A DNA stretch of 64,000 nucleotides. Origin: Pseudomonadota bacterium. Its GTDB lineage: Bacteria > Pseudomonadota > Gammaproteobacteria > Xanthomonadales > Rhodanobacteraceae. Both the position numbers and the translations under genes were made by a program. Positions 43,362 through 52,090 of this stretch are shown piece by piece. Numbering within the stretch: the first letter of the stretch is position 1; every line of letters starts with the position of its first letter. Where the stretch lies: contig JAJYQO010000047.1 of NCBI GenBank assembly GCA_021794575.1, positions 1 through 64,000 of the forward strand, in the 5' to 3' direction. The notes under the pieces were generated by a model, which ran no database searches, had not been told where the DNA came from, and was given only the letters and a program-made list of their open reading frames with translations.

Positions 43362-44492
43362 CTAGCGGTTCTTGGGTGCTGCCGGGGTACTGCGCCGGCG
43401 CGCGTCGGGTCCGACCCGCGCGCGCTTCTCTATGGAGGACTGCATCGATGCGACGGAAGGCGCCGCCGCGACGTGGTTGTGCATGCCGCAAGACGCGCGC
43501 AGCACCAGTTCGGGCGCCAGCATCAGCACACTGTGCGCCTGCGGTTGAACCGACTTCTCGGCGGCCGTCGCCACCAGCTGGTCCAGTGCGCGGCCACCCA
43601 GATCGGCGATGCGCACGCGCACCGTGGTCAGCGGCGGCTGCGTGAAGCGCGCCGTGGGAATGTCGTCGAAGCCGGCCAGCGCCATATCCTCGGGTACGCG
43701 CAGGCCGGCTTCGCGCAGCGCGAACAGGCAGCCGATCGCCATCGAATCATTGGCCGCGAACAGCGCACGCGGCAGCCGCTTCTGGCGGGCGATCTGGCTG
43801 CCGGCGCGATAGCCCGATTCCTCGGTGAAATCGCCGGCCACGATCTGCGCCTCGGCACCCGGCAGCAATTCGTGCAACGCCGCCAGGTAGCCCTGCAGGC
43901 GCTCCTCTGCGTCCAGGTTGCCCTTCGGCCCGGCGATGAAAGCGATCTCGCGGTGCCCGCAATGCACCAGGTGCCGCGTCATCGCGAACGCGCCGCTGCG
44001 ATTGTCCACCGCCAGCGCCGGCAGCCGCGTGTGGCCGCGCACCGGATTGAGCAAGATCGCCGGCAGCATCTCCGGCAGGTGCTCCTCGACGAAGCCGGGG
44101 TCGGCATGCGGCGACATGATCAGCAGCCCGTCGACACGGCCCAGCATCGCCTGCAAGGCGGCGGCGGTCTCGCCGGCATCGCCGTGCGAGCTGGACAGCA
44201 GCAAGTGGTAACCGTGCGCGCGCGCGGCGCGGTCGATGCCGCGGATCAGCTCCGAGAAGAACTCGCCGTGCATGTCCGGCAGCAGCGCGCCGATGGTCTG
44301 CGTGCGGCGCGTGATCAGACTGCGCGCGCCGCTGTGCGGGACATAGCGTAGACGCGCGGCCACCGAGCGCACGTGGGCGCGCACCTCCGGCGCGACGTTG
44401 TCGCGGCCGTTGAGCGCACGCGACACGGTAGCCACGGAGACCTCGGCTTCACGCGCCACGTCTTTGATGGTGATCGCCACTCCGCCCCGCAT
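43362..44492 (-). CDS. LacI-family transcriptional regulator of the glycan locus
   Basis: A 376-residue LacI/GalR regulator. The DNA-binding helix-turn-helix is at the N-terminus (IKDVAREAEVSVATVSRALN region), with the hinge helix RAHVRSVAARLRYVPHSGARSL. The periplasmic-binding-like effector domain includes TIGALLPDMHGEFFSELIRGI and ALFAANDSMAIGCLFALREAG. ATG 44492 is preferred because the next residues lead straight into the HTH; an earlier in-frame ATG (44576) would translate across the operator. It probably represses this locus and itself: LacI-type operator sequences lie 37-50 bp and further upstream of its start. Confidence 0.93.
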   Translation of the reverse strand: MRGGVAITIKDVAREAEVSVATVSRALNGRDNVAPEVRAHVRSVAARLRYVPHSGARSLITRRTQTIGALLPDMHGEFFSELIRGIDRAARAHGYHLLLSSSHGDAGETAAALQAMLGRVDGLLIMSPHADPGFVEEHLPEMLPAILLNPVRGHTRLPALAVDNRSGAFAMTRHLVHCGHREIAFIAGPKGNLDAEERLQGYLAALHELLPGAEAQIVAGDFTEESGYRAGSQIARQKRLPRALFAANDSMAIGCLFALREAGLRVPEDMALAGFDDIPTARFTQPPLTTVRVRIADLGGRALDQLVATAAEKSVQPQAHSVLMLAPELVLRASCGMHNHVAAAPSVASMQSSIEKRARVGPDARRRSTPAAPKNR

Positions 44493-44528
44493 GGCCGCCA
44501 CAGCGGCCTGCAACGAATTCGGGGCGAC

Positions 44529-44542
44529 TGTAAACGTTTGCA
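44529..44542. promoter_or_regulatory. LacI-family operator TGTAAACGTTTGCA
   Basis: A 14-bp palindrome with the central CG and one mismatched pair, the typical LacI/GalR operator (TGnAAACGTTTnCA). It is 37-50 bp upstream of the lacI start, so autorepression is likely. TGCAAAACGA at 44551 resembles a further half-site. Confidence 0.8.
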
Positions 44543-44591
44543 GACGTCTTTGCAAAACGATTTTTTTATGATGCAACGCAATAATATTGTT

Positions 44592-44611
44592 TGCTAAACA
44601 ATTGCTTAGCA
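44592..44611. promoter_or_regulatory. 20-bp near-perfect palindrome in the lacI leader/promoter region
   Basis: TGCTAAACAATTGCTTAGCA reads the same on both strands except for one pair. It is in an unusually AT-rich stretch (44560-44670). It differs from the LacI-type operator at 44529, so it may bind a second regulator or be part of the promoter (TATTAT-like sequence is adjacent on the minus strand). Confidence 0.6.
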
Positions 44612-44618
44612 GTTCCTT

Positions 44619-44645
44619 TTACCTGCGCCAAACAAATGCAGGTAA
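44619..44645. promoter_or_regulatory. 8-bp inverted repeat TTACCTGC / GCAGGTAA
   Basis: Exact arms TTACCTGC (44619-44626) and GCAGGTAA (44638-44645) are separated by 11 nt. It lies beside the palindrome at 44592 and could be a protein-binding dyad or a weak hairpin. It carries no U-tract. Confidence 0.45.
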
Positions 44646-44683
44646 GCGGTCCCGGGCAAGGCGAAAATTATTGCTATGCAGCA

Positions 44684-44697
44684 TGTAAACGTTGCCG
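44684..44697. promoter_or_regulatory. Second, partial LacI-type operator
   Basis: TGTAAACGTTGCCG keeps the left half of the operator at 44529 (TGTAAACG) with a degenerate right half. It is 155 bp from that operator, a spacing that would allow looping, and lies 30 bp past the end of the upstream GH144 gene. Confidence 0.5.
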
Positions 44698-44726
44698 GCC
44701 ATCTCGCATCTTCACCGCCGCGACCC

Positions 44727-46496
44727 CTATTGCACGCTGGGCGTTCCGGCCAGCCAGCCGCCACTGAAACCGGCGCGCTGCAGTCCGGCCATGATCGCCG
44801 GATTGCCGCGCATCACGCTCCACACCAGACCGCTGCGGTAGTTCTCCAGCATCAGCAGGATCGGCCCCTGGTCGATGCCGAGATACTCGGAATCGACCCA
44901 GCCCACGCCCGGCACCACCGTGCCCGAATACGGCGTGACACCGGTGTACCGGAAGCTGGGATCGAACGCGTCGATAAAACCGTACTGACCATGGATGTAG
45001 GCGCCGTAAGTGGACAACATCGACTCGATGGCGGGAATGACGATCGACGGCGCGAACACGATCGAGCTCAGTGCCGCGGTGGGCGCGATGGTGCCGTCAT
45101 CCAGCGTGCCGTGGATGCCGGCACCGCGCGCGGCGTAGCCGTAGAACGTACGCTGCTGCCCGCTGGCGTCGGTGAAGGAGAAATTGCCCGGGCCATCGCA
45201 GGCGGTCAGGCCCCACAGATCTGCGCCGTAGCCGGTCCAGCCCATCGGATCGGCGATGGCATAGGCCTGCTGCGATTCGGTGGCGCGGCGGCTGTTGATG
45301 AAGTAGTCGATGCCGACGCCGCGCATGAAAGCATCCTGGATACCGCGGAAGTCGATCCACGCCTGCGAGTACTGGTGGCCGAACAGCGGTGCGAAGCTGA
45401 GTTGCTGGCGGCCGTAGTACGTGCCCCAATCACCGGGATAGGTGGCCGCCCACTGGCTCCAGGCGGTGCCCGCGACTGGATAGGTGGGTGAGCCCATAGC
45501 CTCGATGTAGAGGATCATCGCCTCGTTGTAGCCCTGCCAGTTGTAAGCCGAGTAGCCCGACTCCGGCGTCCATGCCAGATTGATCAGCGGCGGATCGGCC
45601 TGCGTCATCCATGGCCAGTCCACGTTGTCGAAAAGCCGGTTGGCCAGCGTGCGAATCTGTTGCTCGGTGCTGTTGTTCTGGTCGAAGTAGCCGGCGTCGA
45701 ACAGCACCCCGGCCATCAGCAGCGCGGTGTCGACGGAAGAAATCTCCGAGCTGCCGTAGCGCAGTCCGGTGTCGAGATCGAGGAAGTGATAGAAGAACCC
45801 GTGGTAGCCGGCGTCGCCGCTGGCGGCGGGTCCCTGCGGCAAGTTGATGAGGAACTGCAGCGTGGTCAGTACGCGCTGCGCCGCCTGCGCGCGCGTGACC
45901 CAGCCGTTCTGCACACCGACGGGATAGGCCGTCAGCGCAAAACCGGTGGCGGCGATGCTGGCATAGGGCGAGGGGGTGCCTCCGGTGCTGACATGGTCCG
46001 GCGCCAACCCGTTGGCGGGATTGGTGGTGTTCCAGAAATATTCGAAGGTCTGCTGCTCGATCTGCGTCAGCGCAGCCGGCAGTGCCGGGTTCACCAGCAG
46101 CGTCAGCGTGGTGCTTGCGCTCTGGCCGTTGCTGCCGGCGGTCAAGGTGAGGGTGTAGGTGCCCGCCGCGACCGCAGCAGCCACGCTCAGCGATTCGTTC
46201 TGCTGGCCCGTGCCGGCCGGTCCGCTGCCGGTAGCGGTCAAGCTTACGCCGGCGGGTGCGCCACCGAGTGTCACCGTCACCGGCACTGCGCTGGCCGGCG
46301 AGACATTGAGCACGAAGCTGGTGCCGCCGCCGGCAGGCACCGTCAGCGCCGCGGGCGACGCGCTGATCGCCAGGCTACCCGGCGCCGGACCCACCGTACC
46401 GCCCGACGCGCCGACTGCACTGCTGCCGCCGCCGCATCCAGCCAGCGTCAGCAGCCCACCCAGCAGCATGGCGCGGACAACCGTCTTGTGCAGCAT
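44727..46496 (-). CDS. GH144-like glucanase lipoprotein with N-terminal Ig-like domain
   Basis: A 589-residue surface or periplasmic lipoprotein: lipobox LLTLAGCGGG near residue 20, then a Ser/Thr/Gly-rich beta-sandwich (about 45-140, SISAS...LTLLVNP). A full glycoamylase-type domain follows (QQTFEYFWNTTNPANGLAPD, WQGYNEAMILYIEAMGSPTY, GVGWVDSEYLGIDQGPILLML). It is clearly homologous to the secreted enzyme at 37051 through the whole catalytic domain. Its lipid anchor and extra domain suggest it works on the polymer at the membrane, while the other enzyme trims what is imported (inference). GH144 relatives act on beta-1,2-glucan. It ends 234 bp before lacI and may be a separate transcript. Confidence 0.88.
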   Translation of the reverse strand: MLHKTVVRAMLLGGLLTLAGCGGGSSAVGASGGTVGPAPGSLAISASPAALTVPAGGGTSFVLNVSPASAVPVTVTLGGAPAGVSLTATGSGPAGTGQQNESLSVAAAVAAGTYTLTLTAGSNGQSASTTLTLLVNPALPAALTQIEQQTFEYFWNTTNPANGLAPDHVSTGGTPSPYASIAATGFALTAYPVGVQNGWVTRAQAAQRVLTTLQFLINLPQGPAASGDAGYHGFFYHFLDLDTGLRYGSSEISSVDTALLMAGVLFDAGYFDQNNSTEQQIRTLANRLFDNVDWPWMTQADPPLINLAWTPESGYSAYNWQGYNEAMILYIEAMGSPTYPVAGTAWSQWAATYPGDWGTYYGRQQLSFAPLFGHQYSQAWIDFRGIQDAFMRGVGIDYFINSRRATESQQAYAIADPMGWTGYGADLWGLTACDGPGNFSFTDASGQQRTFYGYAARGAGIHGTLDDGTIAPTAALSSIVFAPSIVIPAIESMLSTYGAYIHGQYGFIDAFDPSFRYTGVTPYSGTVVPGVGWVDSEYLGIDQGPILLMLENYRSGLVWSVMRGNPAIMAGLQRAGFSGGWLAGTPSVQ

Positions 46497-46637
46497 GGGC
46501 CATGCTCCTCGGCGACGCTGCCGCTGATGCTAACGGCACGCGGGCACGCCACCGCTCAACGAATGATTACAAACGCGTCCGTGTGCGTGCGCCGCGCAAG
46601 CGCAGTCGCTGGTGCCACGCGAAGATCCATGCCTGCG

Positions 46638-47204
46638 CTATTCGCCCGATGGATTGGGTTTGCGACAGGTATCCACGTGCTGCCGGTCGGTCGTGTACTG
46701 ATCGGTCTGGCCGTGCGCGTACGCGATCTCGGCCAGGGTCTGCCAGCCGCGCGCGCACAGCGCACCGAAGCGCGGCCCGTGCCGCAGGGCGCGCGCGGCG
46801 AATTGCCCGGCCGCTGCCCACTCACCCTGAGCCAGCGCCATTTCGGCGCGATCCTGCAGCAGGTCGGGGGCATCGGGTTCGCGCGCCAGCGCCTGGTCGA
46901 ACAGTTGCGCCGCCGTTGCGTAATCGCCCACCTCGGCCGCCGCGCGCGCCTGCGCCGCCAGCGCAGCGACGCCGGCCGGGCGCAGCGGATGGATTTGCAG
47001 CACCGAGTGGTTGTCGGCACCGGCCCGACGGATGGCAGCCAATATCCGCGCCGCATCTGCGGCCGGCAGTGGCGTCGGCGGCGGCGGTGCTTGCGGCGCG
47101 GTCGCGCACGCGCCGAGCAGCAGCGCGGCGGCCAGCAACGCGCTCAGCCGCTGTGCGCGGGCGCCGGACCTTGCAGCCAGTGCTTGAACTGATCCAACAG
47201 ACAT
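46638..47204 (-). CDS. TPR-containing lipoprotein
   Basis: A 188-residue predicted lipoprotein: signal and lipobox LLAAALLLGACATA, Pro-rich linker, then helical repeats of TPR type (AEVGDYATAAQLFDQALAREPDAPDLLQDRAEMALAQGEWAAA in two units). The start at 47204 is supported by GGAGG 8 nt upstream, although it lies 61 nt inside the 3' end of the PBP1B gene in a different frame. Co-translation with PBP1B suggests a periplasmic partner, such as LpoB-like activation of the synthase. No LpoB homology is seen, so this is only a hypothesis. Confidence 0.75.
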   Translation of the reverse strand: MSVGSVQALAARSGARAQRLSALLAAALLLGACATAPQAPPPPTPLPAADAARILAAIRRAGADNHSVLQIHPLRPAGVAALAAQARAAAEVGDYATAAQLFDQALAREPDAPDLLQDRAEMALAQGEWAAAGQFAARALRHGPRFGALCARGWQTLAEIAYAHGQTDQYTTDRQHVDTCRKPNPSGE

Positions 47205-49438
47205 GAGTCTTCCTCCGTGGGCGCGTAGCCCGCGATGAACGGCAATTGTCGCGCGCCGTCGCAGTCACGCGATTCGCGGTGGCCATCCTGCGGATTGATC
47301 CAGTGCAGATCCAGTCCGGACATCGGTGCGGCCGGCAACGGCCGCGTCGGCAATTTCTGGAACAGGCGCATCCACACCGGCAGCGCGCCGGTGGCGCCCC
47401 ACAGCCGCGTCGGCTGGTTGTCGTCGCGGCCCACCCAGACCACGGCGAGATCGCTACCGGTGAATCCGGCGAACCAAGCGTCGCGCTGATTCTCGCTGGT
47501 GCCGGTCTTGCCGGCGGCGTTGAGATACGCCAGCGACGAGGCGCCCAGCGCATGTGCGGTGCCCTCGCGCGGCACTTGCTGCAGCGCCCAGGTCAACAGG
47601 CGCACTGCGCTCTGGTATTCGGGTTTGACTGTGGCGGTGTCGTAACGCTTCAGCAGTTTGCCGTTGGCGGCCAGCACGCCGCGCACGGCGCGCAACGGCT
47701 CGGCGCGGCCGTCGCTGGCCAGGAACTGGTACAGCTCGGCCAGCTCGAACGGCGACAGATCCTGCGCGCCCAGCAGCAGCGAGGGATCGGCATTGATCGG
47801 TGCCGATAGGCCGAACGAGTCGAGAAAACGGCGGATGCGCGCCACGCCCAGTTGCATGCCCAGATGCACCGTGGCCTGGTTGTACGAATTCGCCAACGCG
47901 TCCACCAGCAGCGTGGGGCCATGACTGATGCCGTCGTCGTTGCGCGGCGTCCAGCTGCGCCCGCCGGGCAGCGGCACGGTGATCGGCTCATCCGGCAGGA
48001 TGCTGGCCAGCGACCACTGCTGCGGCTGCGCCAGTGCCACCAGATACGCGAACGGCTTGATGGTGGAGCCGATCTGGCGGCGCGCATCCAGCGCGCGGTT
48101 GAAGCCGGGCAGGCCCGGATCGCGGCCACCCACCAGCGCGCGCACCGCGCCGCTGCGCGCATCGGTCACCACCACCGCGCCCTGCAGACTGCGGCCCTGC
48201 GCGCCCAGCGCGGTCAGCGTGTCGGCCAGCGCGCCTTCAGCGTCCAGTTGCGCGGCGGGATCCAGCGTGGTGTACACCGCCAGACCGCCGGCGCGCAGCT
48301 GCGCGGCGCTGAAGTCCTGCTGCAGTTGGCGCCGCACCAGGTCCATGAACGCCGGGAAGCGATCGCGCGGCAGCCGCGACTCGGGCGTCACACCCAACGG
48401 AGCGGCCAGCGCATAGGCCAGCATCGGGCGCGTGATCAGACCGGTCGCGTAAAACTCGCGCAGCACCGTGTTGCGTCGCTGCAACGCGCGCTCGGGATAG
48501 CGGCGCGGATCGTAATAGCTGGGCCCGCGCACCAGCCCCACCAGCAGTGCGATCTCCTGCGGGCGCAGCGCACCCAGCGGCCGCCCGAACCAGTAGCGGC
48601 TGCCGGCGGCGAAGCCGTGGATGGCCTGTCCGCCCTGCTGGCCCAGGTACACCTCGTTCATGTAGGCATCGAGGATGCGACCGCGACTGTAGTGCGCGGT
48701 GATCAGCACCGATATCAGCGCTTCGTTGAGCTTGCGCACCAGCGTGCGGCTGCGGTCCAGGAACAGGTTGCGCACCAGTTGCTGGGTCAGCGTCGAACCG
48801 CCCTGCTGCAGGCTGCGCGTGCGCAGGTCGGCCAGCATCGCGCGCGCGATGCCGGAAAAGTCGATGCCGATGTGGCGGTTGAAATCGCGGTCCTCCACCG
48901 CCTGCAGACCGGTGATCAGCAGCAGCGGCAGCTGTTGCAGATGCACCACCTCGCGTTCTTCCTGGTGCGCGCCGTACAGCGTGGCGATGCGCGCCGGATC
49001 CAGATGCCACGCGGCCAGCGGACGCCGCGCGGTGAGATCGAGCAGTTTCTGTACCGTGCCGGCGGCCAGGATGACGCGCACGCGGCGCGGCAACTCGCCG
49101 CCGGCCGGATCGGCATAGCCGCGCGAGGCGATCACGAAGCTGTCGCCGCTTTCGCTCCAGGTGCCGGGCACGTGCGCATCCTGGCTTGGCGCGTAGTCGG
49201 CGAAGCGCAGTTCCTGGCGCAGCGTCGTCGCATCCATCGGCACGCCCGCCGCCAGCGCCAACGGCCGCGCGTAGACGCGTGTGGGCTGCGAAAACTCGAG
49301 ATCGCCGAAGCGCTGTACCACGCGCTGGTTGAGCACCCAGGTGTAGGGCGCGCCGAAGCCGATCAGCAGGCCGAGGCCCAGCCAGAACGGCCAGCGCACG
49401 ACGACCCACCACGGGCGCAGGCGTTCGCGGATGCTCAT
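47144..49438 (-). CDS. mrcB: Penicillin-binding protein 1B (bifunctional glycosyltransferase/transpeptidase)
   Basis: A 764-residue class A PBP. A short cytoplasmic tail and one membrane helix (FWLGLGLLIGFGAPY) precede the GT51 domain with the catalytic Glu in AVEDRDFNRHIG and QQGGSTLTQQLVRNLFLDRSRT. The transpeptidase domain has the SxxK serine in GSTIKPF, SYN in NSYNQATV, and KTGTSEN. Length and order match PBP1B; the UB2H region (PTRVYARPLALAAG) precedes the GT domain. Start 49438 (MSIRERLRPWW) is chosen; ATGs at 49483 and 49537 are possible, the latter overlapping the upstream gene. The C-terminus overlaps the TPR lipoprotein gene by 61 nt. Confidence 0.93.
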   Translation of the reverse strand: MSIRERLRPWWVVVRWPFWLGLGLLIGFGAPYTWVLNQRVVQRFGDLEFSQPTRVYARPLALAAGVPMDATTLRQELRFADYAPSQDAHVPGTWSESGDSFVIASRGYADPAGGELPRRVRVILAAGTVQKLLDLTARRPLAAWHLDPARIATLYGAHQEEREVVHLQQLPLLLITGLQAVEDRDFNRHIGIDFSGIARAMLADLRTRSLQQGGSTLTQQLVRNLFLDRSRTLVRKLNEALISVLITAHYSRGRILDAYMNEVYLGQQGGQAIHGFAAGSRYWFGRPLGALRPQEIALLVGLVRGPSYYDPRRYPERALQRRNTVLREFYATGLITRPMLAYALAAPLGVTPESRLPRDRFPAFMDLVRRQLQQDFSAAQLRAGGLAVYTTLDPAAQLDAEGALADTLTALGAQGRSLQGAVVVTDARSGAVRALVGGRDPGLPGFNRALDARRQIGSTIKPFAYLVALAQPQQWSLASILPDEPITVPLPGGRSWTPRNDDGISHGPTLLVDALANSYNQATVHLGMQLGVARIRRFLDSFGLSAPINADPSLLLGAQDLSPFELAELYQFLASDGRAEPLRAVRGVLAANGKLLKRYDTATVKPEYQSAVRLLTWALQQVPREGTAHALGASSLAYLNAAGKTGTSENQRDAWFAGFTGSDLAVVWVGRDDNQPTRLWGATGALPVWMRLFQKLPTRPLPAAPMSGLDLHWINPQDGHRESRDCDGARQLPFIAGYAPTEEDSCLLDQFKHWLQGPAPAHSG

Positions 49439-49505
49439 GGGGTCGGAAACTCCCGGCGCACGCGGTGTGCGTGCGTCGCGCATGCTCGCATCGCCCGGCG
49501 CATGC

Positions 49506-50336
49506 TCAAAGCCCCCAGCAGCGCGCATCGGGCTCAAATGCGCGCGGCGTCACGGCAAGCAGCGCGACCGCGGTCGCATTGTCGGCGACCAGGTCGGCAT
49601 CCAGCCGCGCGATCGGACCGCGCAGTGCCGGATGCAGCGCAGCCACGCGCAACAGCGCGCGCGGCAACGGCACGCCCAGTGTGGCGAACGGCAGGCTGGC
49701 GCGCACGCGCGCAAACATCTGCGCGGCCGGCAGCCGCTCGCCGCCACCCAGTTCGAGCACCGCGTTCAGCGGCGTCGCGCGCACCGCGGCGGCGCGCAAC
49801 GCCAGCGCCACGTCCTCGGCGTGCACCGGCTGGCGCAGACCGCGTCCGGCCGGCAACGCGAACAGACGCACGCGGCGCGCGCGGCGTGCCAGCGGCGTCA
49901 GGCTACGGTCGCGCCCGGCGCCGTAGATCAGGGTCGGTCGCAGGATGGTCCAACCGACGCCGCGCCGCGCGCACACCTCGCCCAGGGTCTGCTCCGCGGC
50001 GCGCAGGCGCGCAGCCAGCGCGCGCTCCGCGACCAGCGGCGAATCCCGCTTGCTGGCCGCGCTCATCGAGCTTATGGCCAGCACGCGCGCGCCCAACGCC
50101 AGCGGCGCACGCGCCAGCCAGGCGGCCAGCGCATCCAGCGGACCGGCGCTGAATACATGGCGCAGTGGCGGCAGCGGCGGCGCATCCGGCAAACCGCCGC
50201 GCAGCCAGCGCGCGGCCGGCGCGTCTTCGGCGGGTGCGCGGCGGCTCAGCGCCAGCACTTCGGTTTCCTGCGCGGCCAGCAGCGGCAGCAGAAAATGCCC
50301 GACCTGGCTGCTGGCGCCAATCACCAGCGTCGTCAT
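49506..50336 (-). CDS. NAD(P)-dependent epimerase/dehydratase-like protein
   Basis: A 276-residue Rossmann-fold protein: the N-terminal nucleotide motif TLVIGASSQVGHFLLPLL, the Ser of AISSMSAASKRDSP, and IYGAGRDRSL in the extended-SDR manner. The usual YxxxK is not obvious (SAASKRDSP keeps a Lys but no Tyr), so it belongs to the atypical SDR group and may be non-catalytic or a quinone/lipid-binding variant. It lies between the TPR protein and PBP1B in one direction with short gaps. Confidence 0.7.
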   Translation of the reverse strand: MTTLVIGASSQVGHFLLPLLAAQETEVLALSRRAPAEDAPAARWLRGGLPDAPPLPPLRHVFSAGPLDALAAWLARAPLALGARVLAISSMSAASKRDSPLVAERALAARLRAAEQTLGEVCARRGVGWTILRPTLIYGAGRDRSLTPLARRARRVRLFALPAGRGLRQPVHAEDVALALRAAAVRATPLNAVLELGGGERLPAAQMFARVRASLPFATLGVPLPRALLRVAALHPALRGPIARLDADLVADNATAVALLAVTPRAFEPDARCWGL

Positions 50337-50360
50337 GCGGGCGCGCCCGGCCCGCGCCGC

Positions 50361-52019
50361 TCAGGCACCGCCCAGGCCCTGCGCCAGCGCCTGCACGCGC
50401 GGATCGGACGGCACCCAGCGCTGCGCCTGCGCCAGCGCCTGGCGCGCGGCGCCACGGTTGCCGCGCGCCAGATCGCGGTTGGCCAGCTGCAGCCAGGCTG
50501 CGCCCAGTTGTTGCCGCAGTGCGTCCACCCCGGCGGCACCCGGCGCCAACTGCGCATAGCTCTGCAGCAGATCGCCGGCGTGATGCAGACGCCCCGCGCG
50601 CAGCGCCTGCCCGGCGGCCTGCTCGGCCTGCTGCGGCAAGGCGCGCAGGCCGTCATTGGCGGCGCGACTCTCGCCATCCAGCGCCAGCGCCTGCCGGTAC
50701 AGGTCGAAGGCGCTGCTGCCCGGTGGGGTCAGGAAATCGCCGCGCGCCGCGGCCGCCTGCGCGCGCTGCACCAGCGCCTGTGCCTGCGCGCGCTGCGCGG
50801 ACGGAACCTGCGGCTGGGCCTGATGCTGCTGCCTGGCGCGGGCCAGCCGCGCAAGTGCCGCGGCCAGTTCGGCGGAGTGCGGCGTCAAGGTGGCGGCCTG
50901 GTCGAGCAGCGCGCGCGCGGCGGAAAAATCCCCGGCATCGGTTTGCGCGTGCGCTTGCACGATCAGCGCCGTGGCCACGCGCGCCAGGCCGGCCTGCGCC
51001 TGCGTATTGCCGGGATCGGAAGCCAGCACCTGTTGGTACAGCAGCAGCGCGTTGCGCGTGGGCGGGGTGGTGATGTGCCCCTGCGCGAGCAGCCGCGCGG
51101 CGGCGTGCAGGGTTTGCGTGTCGGCCTGCGCGGCGGCCCGTTCGCGGCTGGCCAGATCGGCGCTGAGTTCAGGCAGATCGGCCTGCGCGGGCAGCAGGCC
51201 GGCAAGCCGCCGGATTTGCTGCTGCGCGGCATGCAGATCGCCATTGTCCAGACTGACGCGCACCTGCTGCGCCAGCGCCGCGCCCACCCGATCCAGGCCA
51301 TGCCGCGCGACGGCATTGCCGGGATCGATCTGCAGCATTTGTTGATACAGGCTGGCGGCGCCCCGCGCGCCGTCCAGGTTGCCCGCCGCGAATGCCTGCC
51401 GCGCGCGCGTCACCAGGTCGCTAAGCTCGACGCCGCGCGCACGCTGACGCGCCAACTGCTGCTCCAGCGTCTGCAGCGCCATGCCGCCGCCCAGCAGCGC
51501 GCGTGCTTGCTGCAGCGCCTGTCCGGCGGCTTCGAGCCGGTGCGCGGCCAGCGCCGCTCTGGCGCGCGCCAATTCGGCCTGACCTACCGCCTGCAGGCCG
51601 TTCTGTGCGCGGCCGTTGTCGCCGCTGATCGTCGCGGCCTGCATGTAATAGCCGCGCGCGGCCTCGAGTTGGCCCTGCGCCAGAGCGCGGTCGCCCTGAT
51701 CCAGAAGATGGTCGAGCTGCGGCGTCGGCAGCAACTGCGCGAACCAGTCGCGATGCTGCGCCACCAGCAGCGTGCCGGACAGCAGCAGAACGGCCAGCAG
51801 CAGCCACAGCCGCCAGCGCGGCGCGGCCGCGCCCAGATGCCGCGATGCCGCGCGCGGCGCATGTTCCGGTGCACGCCGCGCGGCCCGCGGCGTCCGTGGC
51901 TCGGCGCGAAAATGCGGCAGCCCGTCGGCCGGCGGCGGCACGGGCTTCGGCGCATCCAGTGAACCCAGTTGCGGCTCGATGCGCGGCGTGACAGTGGAGC
52001 GTTGATCGCGTGAGGGCAT
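50361..52019 (-). CDS. Single-pass membrane protein with TPR-like repeats
   Basis: A 552-residue protein of unknown function. A ~65-residue Arg/Pro-rich cytoplasmic N-terminus is followed by one helix (WRLWLLLAVLLLSGTLLVAQ), then Ala/Gln/Leu-rich helical repeats to the C-terminus, probably in the periplasm. The repeats carry a recurring pattern: GHITTPPTRNALLLYQQVL and GDFLTPPGSSAFDLYRQAL, i.e. TPP-x3-A-x2-LY near each ~130-residue interval. This resembles proteins annotated as TonB-linked TPR components in Xanthomonadales, but no TonB C-terminus is present. It starts the PBP1B gene cluster. Confidence 0.7.
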   Translation of the reverse strand: MPSRDQRSTVTPRIEPQLGSLDAPKPVPPPADGLPHFRAEPRTPRAARRAPEHAPRAASRHLGAAAPRWRLWLLLAVLLLSGTLLVAQHRDWFAQLLPTPQLDHLLDQGDRALAQGQLEAARGYYMQAATISGDNGRAQNGLQAVGQAELARARAALAAHRLEAAGQALQQARALLGGGMALQTLEQQLARQRARGVELSDLVTRARQAFAAGNLDGARGAASLYQQMLQIDPGNAVARHGLDRVGAALAQQVRVSLDNGDLHAAQQQIRRLAGLLPAQADLPELSADLASRERAAAQADTQTLHAAARLLAQGHITTPPTRNALLLYQQVLASDPGNTQAQAGLARVATALIVQAHAQTDAGDFSAARALLDQAATLTPHSAELAAALARLARARQQHQAQPQVPSAQRAQAQALVQRAQAAAARGDFLTPPGSSAFDLYRQALALDGESRAANDGLRALPQQAEQAAGQALRAGRLHHAGDLLQSYAQLAPGAAGVDALRQQLGAAWLQLANRDLARGNRGAARQALAQAQRWVPSDPRVQALAQGLGGA

Positions 52020-52090
52020 GGCGGCGACGGGCGGGCTGCGCGCAATCTAGCACCGGGCCGTGCGCGGCATGCGCGTGCCGCTGCGCGGAT

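Noticed and set aside
49431-51962. 843-codon plus-strand frame opposite the TPR and epimerase genes
   Set aside because: Covers two minus-strand genes with recognisable folds; composition is that of reverse-complement coding DNA.
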